A stretch of DNA of 60,066 nt from an uncultured Ruminococcus sp. (GCA_902783005.1 CACZPI010000075.1:1-60066); one strand, 5' to 3'. Positions 16,291-26,031 are shown, numbered from the stretch's first letter. Made by a program: numbers and translations. Notes: generated by a model not told the origin, from the letters alone.

Positions 16291-19131
16291 ATGAAGAAAA
16301 GACAAAAATGCCTTGCAAAGAAGCTGCTGGCGACTTTGACAGCGTGCAGTATCGTGCTGGGGGCGGCGCCGGTACTGCCAACGGATGCTGCGGGAACCCG
16401 CGTCGGCGTCCATGATCCCTCTGTCATCAAGCTCGACGACGGAAGCTACTACATCATCGGCTCGCATCTGGCGGCGGCTCGTTCGACAGATCTGGTCAAC
16501 TGGAGCTATACAGCCAATTCCGACCAGGGCACCAAGAACACTACATTTTTCAAGGACATTTACACCGACCTTGCCAAGGCCAACACCTGGGCAAACACCT
16601 CCGCCGGCTACGATCTGTCGGGCAATCTCTGGGCGCCGGATATTGTCTGGAATCCGGTCATGAACAAGTACTGCATGTACCTGTCGGTCAACGGCGAAAA
16701 CTGGCACTCGTCCATTGTGCTCTGTACTGCGGACAACATTGACGGGCCGTATACCTATGTGGATACGATCGTGTATTCCGGATTTGAGACAAGTCCCGCC
16801 AATGCTGCCAACAGCTACAAGAATACCGATGTCGAAAAGGTGCTCGGTGCCAATCCCGATCTTTCCCGTTATCTTAATTCCGCAGGCCGCTGGAATGCGG
16901 AATACGGTACGAATGCCATTGATCCCGGTGTGTTCTATGATGAAACCGGAAACCTCTGGATGGTTTACGGTTCCTGGTTCGGCGGCATCTTCATGCTTGA
17001 GCTCGATGAAAACACCGGTCTGCGGGACTATACGGTGACCTACCCGACCACCTCGAACGGCGGGGCGGTACAGTCGGATGCTTACCTCGGCACCCATGTA
17101 GCAGGCGGTCACTGGGTTTCCGGCGAAGGGCCGTACATTGAATACATGTGCCCGCCCGGCTCGGCAGACGGCTATTATTATCTGTTCCTGTCCTACGGCT
17201 ACTTTAATAATAAGGGCGGCTACAACATGCGCATTTTCCGCAGCAAGAGCCCGAACGGCCCTTATGTCGACATGAACGGCAATTCCGCTATTTATTCCGC
17301 CGGTGCGGACAACATTGCCGGGAATATCGGTCAGCGGCTGATGTCCAATTATCAATGGAGCTGCAATGACCGTCCGAATACCGCGCAGGGACACAACTGT
17401 GCACTGATGGATGATGACGGCAATCTGTATGTCATCTATCACAACAAATTCGACGATCAGTGGGGATTCCATGAGGTGCGCGTGCATCAGCTTGTCATGA
17501 ATGAAGACGGTTGGTTCTCTGCGGCACCGTATGAGTACACAAAGGGGGATGCCCTCGATCCGGACGGGCATTCGCTTGCGGCCATGGTCGGTGATTATGA
17601 GCTGATCTGGCACAACCCGAATCAGAAATTTGAAAACGAAAAGTCTGCTGATGTCGAAAAGCCCATCAATATTACCCTGCATGAGGACGGCACGGTAACC
17701 GGCGATATTACCGCAACATGGGAATACAAGGATGGTACACCCTATATGAGCTTTACCTGGGGCGGTGTAACGTATAAGGGCGCCTTCATTCTCCAAAATG
17801 ACGAAGCGGCAACGCCGGTCAGAAAAATGTGCTTTACGGCCACCGGCATCAATATCTGCATCTGGGGCAGCAAGAAAACCGCCTATGATATCACGGAAGA
17901 CATGACACCTGCAAACGGCAAAAGCAGTCTGGTCTACAAGGCAGATCCCCAGGCAGCAGACAGCAGCGTGTATCTGGACGGCACTTCCCTGCTGGCAGAT
18001 GTTCCCTATCGCATCACAAGCCGGTTCAGCGGCCTTTCCCTCGATCTGGAGGGGGGTGCAGCACAGGACGGCACCAACATCCAGCAATGGGGCTACGGCG
18101 CAGGCAGTTCGCATCAGGAATGGCGCATCTGCAATGCCGGGAATGGTTACGTCAAGATTCTCTCGATGAAGAATGAGCAGTACGCACTCACGGCAAAGGA
18201 CGGCAATATCGAGGTCGCTGCCTATACCGGCGCGGATGAGCAGCTATTCAAGCTGATCGGAAAGCGCGGCAGCTACGGCATTGTTTCCAAGAGCTCGGAA
18301 GGCAAGAACGGTCTGGATGTCTTTGACTGGAGCACCGATCCGGGCGGGAACATCGCGGAATTTGAATACTGGGGCGGCGATTGTCAGCTCTGGAATCTTG
18401 TGCCGACACAGCCCTCTGTTCCGGACGGCAGCTACTACATCAAGAGCGTCAATTCCGGCAACTTCCTCGCTTCCGCAAACGGCAGCGTCGTGCAGGACAG
18501 CACACCGGATGTATGGAGCATTTCTGCGGATAACGGGCAGTATCAGATCCGCAATGAAAATGCCGGTCAGTGGATGGGGCTGAATGCCGCTGCGGAGAAC
18601 GGTACCGATGTGGTTCTGACAGATACGGCACGCAGCTTCGATCTGTATGTTAATACAGACGGCTCCTATTCGATCCTGTGCGATCAGAAATCTCTGGATG
18701 TATTCGAGATCAGCAAGGCGGCCGGCGCCAATATCAGTCTTTGGGATTACTGGGGCGGTGACGGCCAGAAGTGGGTTCTTGTTCCTGCACAGGCACCGGA
18801 ATCCCCCACAGAGCCTTCCACGGAAACCACGACGGAATCTTCTGCAACGGAAACAACAACCACCACGACAGAAACCACAGCCACAACAGAAACCGAAACC
18901 ACGGTCATTCCCACCGAAGCACCGTCGATCCTGTACGGCGATGTGGATGAAAATGAAGCGGTGGAGCTGCTGGATGTGATTCTGCTCAACAAGAATCTGC
19001 TTGGCCTTGAAAAGCTCTCCGAACAGGGCGCACGCAATGCCAATGTAGACGGAAACACAAGCATTGACGGTACAGATTCTCTGTATATTCTCAAATCTCT
19101 GGTATCACTGGTGACACTTCCCGTCAAGTAA
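16291..19131 (+). CDS. Dockerin-bearing GH43 arabinanase-like enzyme
   Basis: This 946-residue secreted enzyme has a signal peptide (about 1-33) and a GH43 five-bladed propeller (about 36-430). By motif the catalytic acids are D42 (HDPSV), D211 (AIDPGVFYD) and E279 (SGEGPYIEY). This layout is typical of endo-1,5-alpha-L-arabinanases or arabinosidases. A beta-rich C-terminal domain (about 440-545) follows, then two ricin-like (CBM13/RICIN) stretches at ~570-700 and 705-845, a Thr/Glu-rich linker, and a type I dockerin (about 883-946). It should join a cellulosome and attack arabinan side chains of pectin. GGAG precedes the ATG by eight bases. The first residue of the second calcium loop is Asn instead of Asp. 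Confidence 0.92.
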   Translation: MKKRQKCLAKKLLATLTACSIVLGAAPVLPTDAAGTRVGVHDPSVIKLDDGSYYIIGSHLAAARSTDLVNWSYTANSDQGTKNTTFFKDIYTDLAKANTWANTSAGYDLSGNLWAPDIVWNPVMNKYCMYLSVNGENWHSSIVLCTADNIDGPYTYVDTIVYSGFETSPANAANSYKNTDVEKVLGANPDLSRYLNSAGRWNAEYGTNAIDPGVFYDETGNLWMVYGSWFGGIFMLELDENTGLRDYTVTYPTTSNGGAVQSDAYLGTHVAGGHWVSGEGPYIEYMCPPGSADGYYYLFLSYGYFNNKGGYNMRIFRSKSPNGPYVDMNGNSAIYSAGADNIAGNIGQRLMSNYQWSCNDRPNTAQGHNCALMDDDGNLYVIYHNKFDDQWGFHEVRVHQLVMNEDGWFSAAPYEYTKGDALDPDGHSLAAMVGDYELIWHNPNQKFENEKSADVEKPINITLHEDGTVTGDITATWEYKDGTPYMSFTWGGVTYKGAFILQNDEAATPVRKMCFTATGINICIWGSKKTAYDITEDMTPANGKSSLVYKADPQAADSSVYLDGTSLLADVPYRITSRFSGLSLDLEGGAAQDGTNIQQWGYGAGSSHQEWRICNAGNGYVKILSMKNEQYALTAKDGNIEVAAYTGADEQLFKLIGKRGSYGIVSKSSEGKNGLDVFDWSTDPGGNIAEFEYWGGDCQLWNLVPTQPSVPDGSYYIKSVNSGNFLASANGSVVQDSTPDVWSISADNGQYQIRNENAGQWMGLNAAAENGTDVVLTDTARSFDLYVNTDGSYSILCDQKSLDVFEISKAAGANISLWDYWGGDGQKWVLVPAQAPESPTEPSTETTTESSATETTTTTTETTATTETETTVIPTEAPSILYGDVDENEAVELLDVILLNKNLLGLEKLSEQGARNANVDGNTSIDGTDSLYILKSLVSLVTLPVK

Positions 19132-19140
19132 TAAACCATA

Positions 19141-19164
19141 TGCCCCCGACACATGCCGGGGGCA
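19141..19164 (+). terminator. Terminator of GH43 gene
   Basis: TGCCCCC (19141-19147) pairs with GGGGGCA (19158-19164), followed by TTTTCT. Confidence 0.75.
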
Positions 19165-19251
19165 TTTTCTCGAAAACGGTACAGACAGGATATACAAAGG
19201 ACACATCTCCATGGTACAATAAAGCCATCAGGTAAAGGAGCTTCTGAAACC

Positions 19252-19923
19252 ATGAACAACATTCTGCTGATCGAGGATGATCTGCAAATCTGCGAGGTCA
19301 TCGAAACCTATTTCCGTGCCAAGGGATGCAGGATTCATGCCATCCATAACGGCGGCGAAGCACTTTCACATGTTTCCGGCGGGGAGCTGCCCTATGAGCT
19401 GGTGCTGCTCGACATCATGCTGCCGGAGATCGACGGCTTCACGATTTGTCGGAGCATCCGGAAATGCAGCGATATTCCGATCATTTTCATCACCGCCCGT
19501 GCCCGGGAGGAGGATGTGCTGTTCGGATACGATCTCGGCGGGGATGATTACATCATCAAGCCTTTCCTGCTCTCCGCGCTGTATGCCAAATGCGAGGCGC
19601 TCATCCGCCGCAGCAAGGGCGATGCAGGAAGCAGCATCCTGACATGCGGCGCCATTCGTCTGGATATCCGGCGGCTGCGCTGCTTTGCAGGAGATGCGGA
19701 GATCGAGCTGCCGCCGAAGGAATTTGCCATTCTGCGCCATCTGATGGAGCATCCCGACTGGGTTGTCAGCCGGGATACGCTCCTGGATCGTGTATGGGGT
19801 GCGGATTATTTCGGGAGTGACCGCGTGGTGGATAACCACATCAAAAAGCTGCGGAAAGCGCTTGGCAGCGCAGGAAATCAGATCAGAACCGTGATCGGCA
19901 GAGGGTACAAGCTCACCAAATGA
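19252..19923 (+). CDS. OmpR-family response regulator
   Basis: The 223-residue protein has a receiver domain (about 1-115) and a winged-helix DNA-binding domain (about 130-223). The phospho-acceptor is D54 in LLDIMLPEIDG, with the acidic pair in LIEDD and the conserved lysine in IIKPF. The start at ATG 19252 follows AAGGAG. It overlaps the start region of the partner kinase gene, a typical two-component operon. Its targets are unknown; a TGGTACAAT -10 (19212-19220) lies upstream without a clear -35, which may mean it needs an activator, perhaps itself. Confidence 0.95.
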   Translation: MNNILLIEDDLQICEVIETYFRAKGCRIHAIHNGGEALSHVSGGELPYELVLLDIMLPEIDGFTICRSIRKCSDIPIIFITARAREEDVLFGYDLGGDDYIIKPFLLSALYAKCEALIRRSKGDAGSSILTCGAIRLDIRRLRCFAGDAEIELPPKEFAILRHLMEHPDWVVSRDTLLDRVWGADYFGSDRVVDNHIKKLRKALGSAGNQIRTVIGRGYKLTK

Positions 19924-19937
19924 CGGGAGGAATGACC

Positions 19938-21596
19938 ATGAAACAGACGATCAGACCCAAAAAGCGCAAGCGTACCACCTTCCTGCGGATCCTTGCCCGG
20001 AATGCCGCAGCAGCACTTGTACTGTCCGGCATCGGGGCATTATTCCTGCGGGATGTGGGAACCTGGTATATTCACAGTAACATGCAGGATACAATGGAGG
20101 TCGCAGTCTCCAATTTTCAAAACACTCTGAACAGACAGGAAACAGACCCGGAAATGCTTGATTTAAAGGTACATCTAAGCAGCTATTATGCAATTGATCT
20201 GCCGTTTACCAGCGCAGAAGACAGCATCACGCCTGACATGGAAGGCTGCCGGGGCGCTGCAGCGATCCTCGATATGGACGGAAATCCCGTGTATACCAGC
20301 GAAGAGAATATGCTGACTATAATCCGCTTCTCCGAGGACGACAAATGCATGATGGCGCTCGAGGAGGAATGGCTGCAAAGCCCGGAGATTGACCATGTCC
20401 GGCATGTATACGATGAACAGACCGCCTCCGATCCGTCCGTGTATACCACTTACAGAATGGACAGTGCCTATGTCAACCGGGAAACACACCGCTTTATCCC
20501 GCATGTGATCGAGGTTGTACTCTGGCAGGGAACAGACGAGTCCCCTCTGGAATCCGTCTTCGTGGAGATCAATCCGGATGTCGAAGGATTTGAATTGCTC
20601 ACATTCCAGGAATACGGCCAGTACCCCCGCAATTCCCTGCTGGGATTCTGGGGTTCGACCGAGGATTACCGGACATTGATACAGGATCCTCACATGCAGG
20701 AGCGCATTCAGGAAGATTCCTACACGATCGGCGGTTATTACGGTGACAATGATGTTTCCGGCATTTACTACAGCGTGGTGAAATTCCGGCAGCATGATGA
20801 AGACCAGAAGCTCGTGATCGTTTATGAGCTGGATGCCTGGAACCCTGTCACGAAGCGAATTTATTTCACGTTTCTGGGCATTGTCTCGGGCGGCCTCCTG
20901 CTGCTGGCACTGGTTTCGGCATGGGCACGCAATGTGAAGAATCAGGCGGAGTACGCCTTTGAAGATCGGCAGACAGCACTGACCAACAGTCTGGCACATG
21001 ATCTGAAAACCCCGCTGACCGCCATTGCTGGCTATGCGGAAAACATGCTGGCCGGGGCGGCATCCCCGGAGGAACAACAGCGCTACCTCCACGCAATCAT
21101 GGACAATGTCACACACACGGATACCATCATCATGCGGACGCTGGAGCTGAACCGGCTTGAGGAAGCACGCTCGGGCAGGAAGGAGCCCTGTGACCTGCTG
21201 CCGATGCTGGAAAAGCGGTTGCACGAATATGCGGTATTGCTTGAAGAACGGAATCTTTCCGTGAATACGACCGGAGCGGCTTCTGTGAAGGCTGATCCGG
21301 CACTGGTGGAGACCATTCTGGACAATCTGCTCTCGAATGCCGTTGCCTACACCCCGCAGGACGGAACCATCAGGATCACACTGACAGACCACAGGCTCAC
21401 AATGCAGAATACCGTCACAAAACAAATCGACACCACAGAACTGAAACGCCCCTTTATCACAGGAGATGCAGCAAGGAGCAGGCAGACCGGAAGCGGGCTG
21501 GGGTTATCCATCGCAGATGCGGCTGCCAATGCACAGGGATTCCGGCTGACACTCCAATGCTCGGACAATGCATTCACAGCAATGCTGCATTATTGA
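19938..21596 (+). CDS. Membrane sensor histidine kinase
   Basis: This 552-residue kinase has an N-terminal membrane helix (about 16-38), an extracellular sensor of ~260 residues with no family I recognise, a second helix (about 305-325), a HisKA domain with H354 (SLAHDLKTPLTAI), and a HATPase_c domain with NLLSNAVAY and GSGLGLSIAD. GGGAGG lies seven bases before ATG 19938; a closer ATG at 19932 is only one base from it. It should phosphorylate the response regulator encoded just upstream. The signal is unknown. Confidence 0.93.
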   Translation: MKQTIRPKKRKRTTFLRILARNAAAALVLSGIGALFLRDVGTWYIHSNMQDTMEVAVSNFQNTLNRQETDPEMLDLKVHLSSYYAIDLPFTSAEDSITPDMEGCRGAAAILDMDGNPVYTSEENMLTIIRFSEDDKCMMALEEEWLQSPEIDHVRHVYDEQTASDPSVYTTYRMDSAYVNRETHRFIPHVIEVVLWQGTDESPLESVFVEINPDVEGFELLTFQEYGQYPRNSLLGFWGSTEDYRTLIQDPHMQERIQEDSYTIGGYYGDNDVSGIYYSVVKFRQHDEDQKLVIVYELDAWNPVTKRIYFTFLGIVSGGLLLLALVSAWARNVKNQAEYAFEDRQTALTNSLAHDLKTPLTAIAGYAENMLAGAASPEEQQRYLHAIMDNVTHTDTIIMRTLELNRLEEARSGRKEPCDLLPMLEKRLHEYAVLLEERNLSVNTTGAASVKADPALVETILDNLLSNAVAYTPQDGTIRITLTDHRLTMQNTVTKQIDTTELKRPFITGDAARSRQTGSGLGLSIADAAANAQGFRLTLQCSDNAFTAMLHY

Positions 21597-21602
21597 TCAA
21601 AA

Positions 21603-21630
21603 AATGGCTGCGGCACATGCCGCAGCCATT
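21603..21630. terminator. Bidirectional terminator
   Basis: A 12-base perfect inverted repeat (21603-21614 and 21619-21630) with an ACAT loop, flanked by A-rich and T-rich runs, serves both the kinase gene and the convergent hydrogenase operon. Confidence 0.9.
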
Positions 21631-21641
21631 TTAGTAGCATC

Positions 21642-23393
21642 TTAGTTGATGGTACGCTTTACATAGGTCGTATGCAGAATCTCGTGAGCCTTGTGGCTGC
21701 CGGGCTTCTCCAGGTACTCCTCGTAGAGCTTCTGTACATCCTGGTTGAGGTGAGACAGACGCAGGGTCTTGGCTGCATCCTCATCGTACAGTGCCTTTGC
21801 ACGCAGGGATCTGAGATCCTCGAAGTTGCGTACACTTGCAGGCTGCTGGGGCTGGCCGCCTCCATTGACGCAGCCGCCGGGGCATGCCATGATCTCGATG
21901 AAGTCAACCTTCTCCTCACCGGACTGAACACGGCGCAGGAGCTCACCGGCATTTGCCAGACCGGATGCAACAGCAACCTTGATCTCGGTTTCGCCGATGG
22001 TAACAGTGGAACGCTTGATGCCGTCGGTACCACGAACCTCGTGGAACTCAACAACTTCCTCATTATTGCCGGACAGCCAGCAATATGCGGTACGCAGAGC
22101 TGCTTCCATAACGCCGCCGGTAACACCGAAGATGTCGCCTGCACCTGCAGACAGACCCAGCGGATTGTCGAAGTCCTCATCCGGCAGAGCGGTGAACTTC
22201 AGACCTGCACGACGGATCATTCTTGCCAGCTCACGGGTGGTCAGTACATAATCGACATCCGGAACACCTGCTGCTGCCTGATCGTCACGCTGGCACTCAT
22301 ACTTCTTGGCGGTACACGGCATGATGGATACTACAACGATATCCTCAGGCTTCTTGCCGATCTTCTCAGCATAATAGGTCTTTGCAACTGCGCCCAGCAT
22401 CTGATGCGGGGACTTGCAGGAGGACAGATTGTCAGTCATCTCCGGGAAGTAGTGCTCGCAGTACTTGACCCAGCCGGGAGAGCAGGAAGTGATCAGCGGG
22501 AGCTTGCCGCCCTTGGTAAAGCGCTCAACAAACTCAGTTGCCTCCTCCATGATCGTCAGGTCAGCACCCCAGTCTGTATCAAATACATTGTCAAAGCCAA
22601 GGCGGCGCAGAGCAGCAACCATCTTGCCCTCAACATTGGTGCCGATCGGATAACCGAACTCTTCACCCAGACCTGCACGGACTGCCGGAGCAGTCTGTAC
22701 GATGACATACTTGCTCTCATCAGCGATGGCAGCAAATACCTGATCGGTGAAGTCCTTCTCGGACAGAGCGCCTACCGGACATACTGCAATACACTGACCG
22801 CAAGATACGCAGGAGGTCTCGCCAAGACCCATCTCAAATGCAGAACCGATATTGGTCTTGAAGCCACGCTCGTTGGCACCGATCACGCCAACACCCTGCC
22901 ACTTTGCACAAGCTGCTACGCAGCGGCGGCAAAGAATGCACTTGTTGTTGTCGCGGTACATATGAACGGCGGAGTTGTCGATCTCATAAACCGGCTTGTC
23001 ACCCTCGTAGGTGTTCTCCTCCTCAATGCCCATCTCGTTGCACAGAGCCTGCAGCTCGCAATGGCCGCTTCTGACGCAGGACAGGCACTTCCTGTCATGG
23101 GTAGACAGGATCAGCTCGAGGGTCTTTCTTCTGGAATCCATTACCTTCGGAGAGTTGGTGCGGATCTCAGTGCCCTCAAATGCCAGAGGATATACGCAGG
23201 CTGCTACCAGACGGAAGCCTCTGCCCTCGTTGATCTCTACCATACAGATACGGCATGCGCCGATCTCGTTGATTTCCTTCATATAGCAGAATGTCGGAAT
23301 ATCGACACCTGCCATGTGTGCAGCTTCCAGCACAGTGGTACCCTTGGGAACAGAAACTGCAATGCCATTGATTTTTACGTTGATATCTGCCAT
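21642..23393 (-). CDS. hydA: [FeFe] hydrogenase catalytic subunit of bifurcating complex
   Basis: The 583-residue subunit carries the H-cluster that makes H2. From the N-terminus come a 2Fe-2S ferredoxin-like domain (CYMKEINEIGACRIC), a His-ligated 4Fe-4S segment (HDRKCLSCVRSGHC), two 4Fe-4S motifs (CILCRRC and CVSCGQC), and the hydrogenase domain with its three signatures TSCSPGW, MPCTAKKYE and ACPGGCVNGGGQP. A short small-subunit-like tail ends the protein. ATG 23393 follows GGAGG. With the two genes before it, it forms a HydABC/HndACD-type complex that oxidises NADH and ferredoxin together to evolve H2. Confidence 0.95.
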   Translation of the reverse strand: MADINVKINGIAVSVPKGTTVLEAAHMAGVDIPTFCYMKEINEIGACRICMVEINEGRGFRLVAACVYPLAFEGTEIRTNSPKVMDSRRKTLELILSTHDRKCLSCVRSGHCELQALCNEMGIEEENTYEGDKPVYEIDNSAVHMYRDNNKCILCRRCVAACAKWQGVGVIGANERGFKTNIGSAFEMGLGETSCVSCGQCIAVCPVGALSEKDFTDQVFAAIADESKYVIVQTAPAVRAGLGEEFGYPIGTNVEGKMVAALRRLGFDNVFDTDWGADLTIMEEATEFVERFTKGGKLPLITSCSPGWVKYCEHYFPEMTDNLSSCKSPHQMLGAVAKTYYAEKIGKKPEDIVVVSIMPCTAKKYECQRDDQAAAGVPDVDYVLTTRELARMIRRAGLKFTALPDEDFDNPLGLSAGAGDIFGVTGGVMEAALRTAYCWLSGNNEEVVEFHEVRGTDGIKRSTVTIGETEIKVAVASGLANAGELLRRVQSGEEKVDFIEIMACPGGCVNGGGQPQQPASVRNFEDLRSLRAKALYDEDAAKTLRLSHLNQDVQKLYEEYLEKPGSHKAHEILHTTYVKRTIN

Positions 23394-23407
23394 TTTCCGT
23401 TTCCTCC

Positions 23408-25312
23408 TTAACCCTTGCTGATTGCCTTCGGACGGCAATTATCCATGCAGGCACCGCACTTGACGCACTTGGTCGTGTCGATGACGTATGCTGCACGCTT
23501 CTTGCCGGGTGCAGTGTAGTCGCCCTGAGAAATTGCGCTGACAGGGCAGTTCTTAGCACACAGACCGCAGCCGACGCACTTCTCCGGATTGATGGAGAAC
23601 ATCAGCAGATCCTTGCAGACGCCTGCCGGACACTTCTTGTCCACAACATGTGCCTCGTACTCGTTGCGGAAGTTCTTGAGGGTGGACAGAACCGGGTTCG
23701 GAGCCGTCTGACCCAGACCGCACAGAGAGTTGGCCTTGATGTAGTAGCAGAGCTCCTCGAGCTTGTCGAGATCCTCCAGAGTAGCCTTACCCTTGGTGAT
23801 CTTGTCGAGCATCTCGTACATTCTCTTGGTACCGATACGGCAGGGAGTACACTTACCGCAGGACTCATCAACAGTAAATTCGAGGAAGAACTTGGCAATA
23901 TCAACCATGCAGTTATCCTCATCCATAACGATCAGACCGCCGGAACCCATCATGGACCCAATTGAGATCAGGTTGTCATAGTCGATCGGAACATCGTAGT
24001 TCTCAGGGGAAATGCAGCCGCCGGAAGGACCGCCGGTCTGTGCAGCCTTGAACTTCTTGCCGTTCGGGATGCCGCCGCCGATTTCCTCGATGACCTCACG
24101 CAGTGTGGTACCCATCGGTACCTCTACAAGGCCGGTGTTCTTGATCTTGCCGCCGAGAGCGAATACCTTGGTACCCTTGGACTTCTCGGTACCCATGGAA
24201 GCAAACCAGTCAGCACCCTTCAGAATGATCTGCGGGATATTGGCATAGGTCTCAACGTTGTTCAGAATGGTCGGCTTCTGGTACAGACCCTTTTCAGCCG
24301 GGAACGGAGGTCTCGGACGAGGCTCACCGCGGTTGCCCTCGATGGAGGTCATCAGCGCAGTCTCCTCACCGCAGACGAACGCACCTGCGCCCAGTCTCAG
24401 GTCAATGTCAAAGCTGAAGTCGGAACCGAAAATGTTCTTGCCGAGCATGCCGTACTCTCTGGCCTGCTTGATGGCAATGCGCAGACGCTCGATTGCGATC
24501 GGGTACTCTGCACGAACATAGATATAACCCTGGGATGCGCCGATTGCATAGCCTGCAATGGCCATAGCCTCAAGTACAACGTGCGGGTCGCCTTCCAGTA
24601 CGGAACGATCCATGAATGCGCCGGGGTCGCCCTCGTCGGCGTTGCAGCATACATACTTCTGGTCAGCATCCGGAACGATGTCGCGGGCAAGCTGCCACTT
24701 TCTGCCGGTCGGGAAGCCGCCGCCGCCGCGTCCGCGCAGACCGGAATCCAGAACGGTCTTGATAACCTCCTCAGGGGTCATTTCCGTAACGCACTTTGCC
24801 AGTGCCTGGTAGCCGTCCTTACCGATGTACTCGTCGATATTCTCGGGGTTGATCGCACCGCAGTTACGCAGAGCAACACGATGCTGCTTTTTGTAGAAGC
24901 TGGTATCATTCAGAGACTTGATGCCATCCTCGGCAACGGTCTCATCATACAGCAGTTCCTTAACGGGATTGCCTTCAATGAAGTGCTCCTTCACAATGCG
25001 CGGAATGTCATCCGCAGTCACGCGGGAGTAGAATGCGCCGGACGGGTACACGATCATGATCGGACCGAGTGCGCACAGACCAAAGCAGCCGGTCTTGACA
25101 ACCTGGATCTTGTCCGTCAGGCCAGCCTTGTCGATTTCTTCATGCAGAGCCTTTTCGATCGCCGGGGAACCGGAAGAAGTACAGCCGGTACCGCCGCAGA
25201 TCAGTACATGTCTCTCGTACTTGCTGTTTGCCTCAGTGGAGCCAACATGTCTCAGCTCCAGCTCAGGATGCAGCGCATCACGAATCGCCTGAATTTCCTG
25301 CAACGATTTCAT
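23408..25312 (-). CDS. hydB: Bifurcating hydrogenase NuoF-like subunit
   Basis: The 634-residue subunit is the NADH-FMN module. It begins with a thioredoxin-like 2Fe-2S domain (CGGTGCTSSG), followed by the NuoF core with the FMN/NADH glycine loop (GLRGRGGGGFPTGRKW), the 4Fe-4S site near SCGKCTPCRIGT, and two C-terminal ferredoxin motifs (CVGCGLCAKNCP and CVKCGACMDNCRP). This is the layout of HydB/HndC from bifurcating hydrogenases. GGAGG precedes ATG 25312. Only 14 bases separate it from hydA, which fits co-translation. Confidence 0.94.
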   Translation of the reverse strand: MKSLQEIQAIRDALHPELELRHVGSTEANSKYERHVLICGGTGCTSSGSPAIEKALHEEIDKAGLTDKIQVVKTGCFGLCALGPIMIVYPSGAFYSRVTADDIPRIVKEHFIEGNPVKELLYDETVAEDGIKSLNDTSFYKKQHRVALRNCGAINPENIDEYIGKDGYQALAKCVTEMTPEEVIKTVLDSGLRGRGGGGFPTGRKWQLARDIVPDADQKYVCCNADEGDPGAFMDRSVLEGDPHVVLEAMAIAGYAIGASQGYIYVRAEYPIAIERLRIAIKQAREYGMLGKNIFGSDFSFDIDLRLGAGAFVCGEETALMTSIEGNRGEPRPRPPFPAEKGLYQKPTILNNVETYANIPQIILKGADWFASMGTEKSKGTKVFALGGKIKNTGLVEVPMGTTLREVIEEIGGGIPNGKKFKAAQTGGPSGGCISPENYDVPIDYDNLISIGSMMGSGGLIVMDEDNCMVDIAKFFLEFTVDESCGKCTPCRIGTKRMYEMLDKITKGKATLEDLDKLEELCYYIKANSLCGLGQTAPNPVLSTLKNFRNEYEAHVVDKKCPAGVCKDLLMFSINPEKCVGCGLCAKNCPVSAISQGDYTAPGKKRAAYVIDTTKCVKCGACMDNCRPKAISKG

Positions 25313-25342
25313 GTATGTTATCCTCCTTGCTAAGTAGTGGGA

Positions 25343-25834
25343 TTATTCGTATTTTGCCAGAATATCTGCAACATCATCCACAGTCAGACGGCCGTAAACG
25401 TCCTCATTGACTGTCAGAACAGGTGCAAGACCGCAGGCACCGATGCAGCGGCATGCCTCAAGAGAGAACTTACCGTCCGCAGTACACTCGCCGCCGCTGA
25501 TCTTCAGCACTTCCTGCAGCTTGTCATAGATGTCGCCGGAGCCCTTTACATAGCAAGCCGTACCGAGACAGACGGAAATATTGTACTTGCCCTTCGGATA
25601 CAGAGAGAACTGTGCGTAGAACGTCACAACACCGTAGATCTTCTCGAGCGGGATCCCCATCTTGTCAGAGATCATCTTCTGCACCTCGATCGGCAGGTAG
25701 CCGTATACTTCCTGCGCCTGCTGCAGAACGGGCATCAGTGCGCCCGGATCATCCTTATGGGCGTCAATGATCTCATACAGCTTGGCTTCCTGCTCGGCAG
25801 TGCCGTTAAACGGAACCGTTGTTTTTTTAGCCAT
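25343..25834 (-). CDS. hydC: Bifurcating hydrogenase NuoE-like 2Fe-2S subunit
   Basis: The 163-residue subunit is thioredoxin-like and binds one 2Fe-2S cluster through four cysteines, visible as CLGTAC and CRCIGACG. The N-terminal helices (LMPVLQQAQEVYGYLP) match NuoE/HndA. It passes electrons within the NADH module. The start follows GGGAGG. It is first in the three-gene operon, with a ~180-base leader and a probable Rex operator upstream. Confidence 0.94.
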   Translation of the reverse strand: MAKKTTVPFNGTAEQEAKLYEIIDAHKDDPGALMPVLQQAQEVYGYLPIEVQKMISDKMGIPLEKIYGVVTFYAQFSLYPKGKYNISVCLGTACYVKGSGDIYDKLQEVLKISGGECTADGKFSLEACRCIGACGLAPVLTVNEDVYGRLTVDDVADILAKYE

Positions 25835-25920
25835 TGTGAAACCTCCCAGTTTATTTTACTGCAATCCGGCGTGGCGGACACGCCTCTGTTTCTCGTCGTT
25901 CCCCTTGTCTGCGGTTCACG

Positions 25921-26013
25921 TGTAAACTGATCCGATGATCCGATTGTATACCGGCATGCAGATTATGCACCCCTTAGCTTTCAGGCAGAATCCACCCGTT
26001 GCATAGGTTTACA
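25921..26013 (-). ncRNA. Structured 5' leader of hydrogenase operon (candidate)
   Basis: The RNA read on the minus strand can close a multi-hairpin element with a perfect 7-base helix: TGTAAAC (26013-26007) with GTTTACA (25927-25921). Just inside, ATGCA (26004-26000) can pair with TGCAT (25969-25965). Further short hairpins follow. It matches no riboswitch consensus that I know. It may be only a mRNA leader. Confidence 0.3.
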
Positions 26014-26015
26014 TC

Positions 26016-26031
26016 TGTTAATATTATAACA
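26016..26031 (-). promoter_or_regulatory. Hydrogenase promoter with Rex-like operator
   Basis: On the minus strand TGTTATAATATTAACA contains an extended -10 (TGTTATAAT; TATAAT at 26028-26023). The same 16 bases fit the Rex operator core TGTTA-N6-TAACA. Rex represses fermentation and hydrogenase genes when NADH is low relative to NAD+. Binding here would block the polymerase directly. The -35 is weak. Confidence 0.7.

Noticed and set aside
16153..18114. 653-codon open frame antisense to the GH43 gene
   Set aside because: It mirrors the codon bias of the GH43 gene, has no ribosome site, and resembles no family. The same holds for long antisense frames over the VWA gene (4134-6005), hydA (21672-23411), GH26 (26263-28140), and secA (45690-48176).
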